DNA of 64,000 nucleotides from Meandrina meandrites (lineage: Eukaryota > Cnidaria > Anthozoa > Scleractinia > Meandrinidae). The DNA lies in assembly GCA_963693305.1 (NCBI GenBank), contig OY855910.1, positions 22,122,362 through 22,186,361 on the forward strand, given 5' to 3'. The notes under the pieces are model-generated. The model was not told the DNA's origin and made no database searches. It saw only the letters and a program-made list of their open reading frames with translations. Positions 61,001 to 64,000 of the stretch are shown piece by piece (position 1 is the first letter of the stretch; each line of letters opens with the position of its first letter). A program made the translations under genes and the position numbers.

Positions 61001-61605
61001 CGTTGCTATCTTTGGAAAAACGGAAAGAAGACTTTTGTTAGTTGTGATTTTATAGTATTACGTTAGCCTTGCTTTCTGTTGGGTTGATGGATTGAAAGAA
61101 ATCACGTTTGGGTCGAATTGTATGAAATCGTTGTATTGCTCATAAATCAGCTTTGAATAATTGTTTGAGTTTTAGCATGAGCTCGTAATTAAATATCATT
61201 AAAGAACACAAGACAAGTTTGACCTAAATATCCGGGAAGCCCTTAGTCAGAATTTTGTCCCGGAAAGAAGGCAATCTTTTTCCTTTGAGTTTAACAAGTC
61301 TGTCCATCTTGTAACCGTTCATCTCTTGAGCATACTAGACGATATCCACAATATCCATTCAAACTTAGGGGTTGATTTTGTTCTTTGCAGAGAACATGGT
61401 GTTAGCATTGCTTCTTCCAATTCTTGGTTGCATTTTATTGCTATCCGTCATCATCGCTTTCCCAGTGATTGTAAAGTGTAGAAGTCAAAGAGTACAGAAG
61501 TCTTTATCCTCATCTGATAGACTATGCAGAAGCGAGACTGGCGTATTGCCAATGAGGAAAGACTCTACGCCATTGTTGTCGCGTGAATCAGAGGAACGAC
61601 TATGA
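58016..61605 (+). CDS. Type I membrane protein with one CUB domain
   Basis: Four exons: 58016-58064, 59245-59274, 60111-60470, 61391-61605 (stop TGA). All introns are phase 1 and the product is 217 aa. The first two exons give a signal peptide (MFCFRNCAPFLVVFIGVF). The CUB domain covers about 28-146 (DVIRSPNFPNAYPPS, ECTWAVIAPNRYRIKI, MYDGSSNTS, FCANQCPPSFYSRGNALWIR). Then come a TM helix (MVLALLLPILGCILLLSVII) and a 45-residue tail with DSTPLL, which fits an acidic dileucine sorting signal. Exons and phases mirror the gene at 50503-54868, but that gene has an extra CUB exon. The first two exons are chosen by frame, splice sites and that parallel and are less certain than the last two. A 5'UTR splice acceptor (TTTCAG) lies inside exon 1, so the real start may differ. 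Confidence 0.75.
60595..60880 (-). repeat. tRNA-derived SINE, second copy
   Basis: Minus-strand head: GGCCCGGTGGCCTAATGGTT, CTAGACTCCAGATCCGGAAG and GGGTTCGAGCCCTGG. The body matches 53325-53552. It lies in the last intron of the CUB gene. Confidence 0.65.
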
Positions 61606-63369
61606 AGTGTTCTACAAACCGGTTTATTACAAGCGGTAACTAATCTCAACGACTGGAAATACACTGGATGATGTGTATAATTGAATTGTGTGTTTTTACT
61701 GGGTTCTTCATTTTGGGTTGGTAACCGCTTGCTAAGAGGGGAGGTACCAAGGAGCTTTCTTTTCGTTACAACGACTTTAATTATTATTATTTAATTATTT
61801 TAAAATTATTATCTTCTTAAATTATCTATCTTTTTAAATTATTACTTCAAACACGTACGTTTACAAAAAAAAAGTACTTTGTACGCTGGCAAAAAAAAAA
61901 CGTAAACCAATTTTGCAATGCAAAATTAAAGGAGCAGTGTCGTGTTTGTAACAGCAACAGGGGCCAAATCTTGCGATGTGATTGGCTACCCGTCGTGCGG
62001 GCAAGATAGAGCTAGCTCGGGATTGTCAGCTGCAGAAAATGTTTTATAATGCCATATAATAAATCCGTCGTTGACCAAGCCCGCTCGGTAAAGATAGCTA
62101 GATATTGAAGTCGTTCTTTTCGTTGTGTGGAGATTATCCTGTTTCCTCCTTTTTGCTTTGCTCAACCCACTTACAGAGTGCCTGAAACAGGCTATGTGGA
62201 CGTTGGACGCGTTGGATACGCAACAACAAACATTTGCCCAATATCCAGCCATCTTAACCTTATACTTAGTCAATGACCCATATATAAATGTTTGCAGAAA
62301 AAGCGCTTTGAAACGGCGATTTAAGAGGCCGTCTCCCTTAAACCGTTCCACTCGATTTTGGACTCCAAAATAGTTTTCCTTCATATTTCTGTCACAGGTA
62401 GTACTATCTATCCTTACTACTAAAATGCAGTTAAAATGATCAGAAAGTTTGTTTCTCTCCACTTTGGAGCATTTATCGATTACTAGTGTCAATAAGTGTT
62501 GAAACGGCCATTTTTCACGAGTTCTAACACAGGATATTAAACGTTCGTTAAAAATACTTCGCACCGATAAAACCCCCAACATTTGTACACATTCAGTCAA
62601 TTTTCATCAGTTCTTACTGCTGACATGTCATTTGGTTGCTTTCTTGTTCAAAATTGGAAGACAACTACAATATTTATAGAACACCTTCAGTAATTTATGC
62701 AAACATCGCGAAAATATGGTCCTAAATCTTGCCTTATTTTTCTCTTGTGGCAAATAGACCAGGCCTAAATTGCCATTCTAACTTTAGATTAAGACCTTTT
62801 CTGTTGAATTATGAAATAAAATTTGCGGCACAACGCGATATTGAGAAATAAGTTCGAACGAATTCTTGGCTATTTTCACGGATTAATTATTGCGTGACAC
62901 ACTTCACATTCCAGTCCGAGTCTTGTTGCCTGAGACTTTGATGCTTTGTTGATGAATATTTTCCGCATTGAAATTCTACAAATGGCAGTTTTTTCCCCTT
63001 GTTTCGGTTAGTTGAAACCAAATACGGTGTTTCGTTTCCTGACCATTAAATAATGATAAGTCGATTTCTGTCCTTCGTGATTATATTTACCACTCACCTT
63101 CAGTTGTTGACCTTGTAGTTCCTGATGATATTATGGGAATTTACCGCTGAAATTTTCGTGGTTATCGTACACAAGCACAAGTATGGTACTCAGTGGCTAC
63201 AGTTATTATGATCCAGTAGGTCTGTCTTGAAAGGAGAGTCGATGACGAAAAGAGATTTGAATGCATCCTCCTGTATGTAATCATTCAATACTAGGGTTGC
63301 GTTACCGCCCGTGGTGGAGAGAGGAGGTGGGGGAGGGGGAACTGGGGTTACACCATGAATTTCTAATAT
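61606..63369. other. 3' region of the CUB gene and repeat-like sequence
   Basis: A 204-codon open frame on the minus strand (62600-61986) shows no motif I know, and its composition is like dispersed repeat DNA. No gene is called. Confidence 0.35.
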
Positions 63370-63560
63370 TTTGCCGCTATTGTAGGATAGAAGACACGAT
63401 AACGAGCGGAGAGCGGACATCAAAATATGGGCTGCACGATTTTGAGATCTCTGAAGCTTTGGTGACTTGCCCCATACAACAATGCAACAGTCAAAGCGGG
63501 GCTGGACTAGGCTATTATATTTTAAATCATATATTAAGAAGTGCAAGATTTTGTATTCGT
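63370..63560 (-). mobile_element. CR1/L2-like LINE fragment (end of reverse transcriptase)
   Basis: YNSLVQPRFDCCIVVWGKS, then QRSQNRAAHILMSA, corresponds to the conserved end of reverse transcriptase ORFs of CR1/L2/Jockey-type LINEs (usual form: SLVQPHFDYCSVVWG, LQNRAARV). The domain is only a remnant, truncated at both sides. Confidence 0.6.
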
Positions 63561-63705
63561 TTAATTTAGGATCAAACCAGGATTGCACTAAATAAAAATA
63601 AATAAAATAAATCACTCCCAAAAGGAGCAAAGAGGATCCTTTTGTAAAGGACTGAGAACCTTACTTAACCGTATGCCGCGGCACATCAGGCTGAATAAGT
63701 CTACA

Positions 63706-63753
63706 TAGCCTGTGTACAGCCGTCCCGCTCCCGGGACGGCTGTACACAGGCTA
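63706..63753. repeat. Perfect 22-bp-arm hairpin flanked by a 12-bp direct repeat
   Basis: TAGCCTGTGTACAGCCGTCC with CG continues to a 4-base loop and the exact reverse complement. AAGTCTACATAG stands immediately on both sides (about 63698 and 63754), as a target duplication would. Confidence 0.8.
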
Positions 63754-64000
63754 AAGTCTACATAGCCCACAAAAACGAGAATGCCTCTGGGCGTTACCGT
63801 TTGCAGTGATAACGCAATTCACCATGCTTACCTAGAAGGCTAACTTACAAGTTTCGAACAGATACACGAAAGAGTACTGTGCAATTGTGATAGCGCTTGA
63901 GTTCCACTTCGTTGCGACATTGTAAATAGCGTTTTAGGAGCAAGCGGCTAAAATAACATATCGCTTGTGCAGTAGTAGTAGTGCGCACGATATTAGCCTA

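Noticed and set aside
61986..62600. 204-codon minus-strand open frame as a gene
   Set aside because: No domain, no splice context, and repeat-like surroundings.

Overview
The window looks like nuclear DNA of an early-branching metazoan, most likely a cnidarian and probably a coral or anemone. This is inferred from intron-rich genes with GT-AG junctions, AT-rich non-coding DNA, and many tRNA-derived SINEs, Penelope-like, Harbinger, RTE/CR1-type LINE and TTAA-target elements, together with animal gene families (PMCA, AMT, CUB). There is no bacterial gene structure and no CRISPR array.

Layout. 1-9738 (+): exons 2-12 of a plasma-membrane Ca2+-ATPase (PMCA)-like gene, copy A; its first exon lies upstream of the window. 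9739-20991: about 11 kb of duplicated 3' flank, a TTAA foldback element, a Harbinger relic, a 2.4-kb TTAA-flanked element, a LINE relic and a broken piece of an ammonium-transporter exon. 20992-32263 (+): copy B, complete in 12 coding exons (1272 aa). 34428-39538 (-): a four-exon AMT-type ammonium transporter (620 aa), tail to tail with copy B. 41773-41845 (+): tRNA-Ala(UGC). 41846-50500: gene-poor, with a 1.87-kb inverted-repeat element and a MITE. 50503-54868 (-): a signal peptide-CUB-CUB-TM protein (331 aa). 58016-61605 (+): its head-to-head paralogue, signal peptide-CUB-TM (217 aa). 61606-64000: repeats and LINE debris.

The main discovery is the PMCA pair. The genes are open across every exon with matching splice phases, yet the encoded protein cannot be a normal P-type ATPase. 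In copy B the phosphorylated Asp of DKTGT is Gly392, TGES is NAGP and TGDGxND is TASGVND; the last change is also in copy A. Ion-site residues in M4 (Glu350) and M6 (Asn1031, Asp1035) remain. The nucleotide-binding domain is also encoded twice in series, with the intron phases repeated. It is therefore a candidate Ca2+ pseudo-pump family with a doubled (or alternatively spliced) N domain.

The order PMCA-A / AMT relic / PMCA-B / AMT suggests that one block, PMCA plus AMT, was duplicated in tandem, after which one AMT copy decayed. Near-identity of the membrane-domain exons beside strongly diverged exons 4 and 12 suggests gene conversion or local selection.
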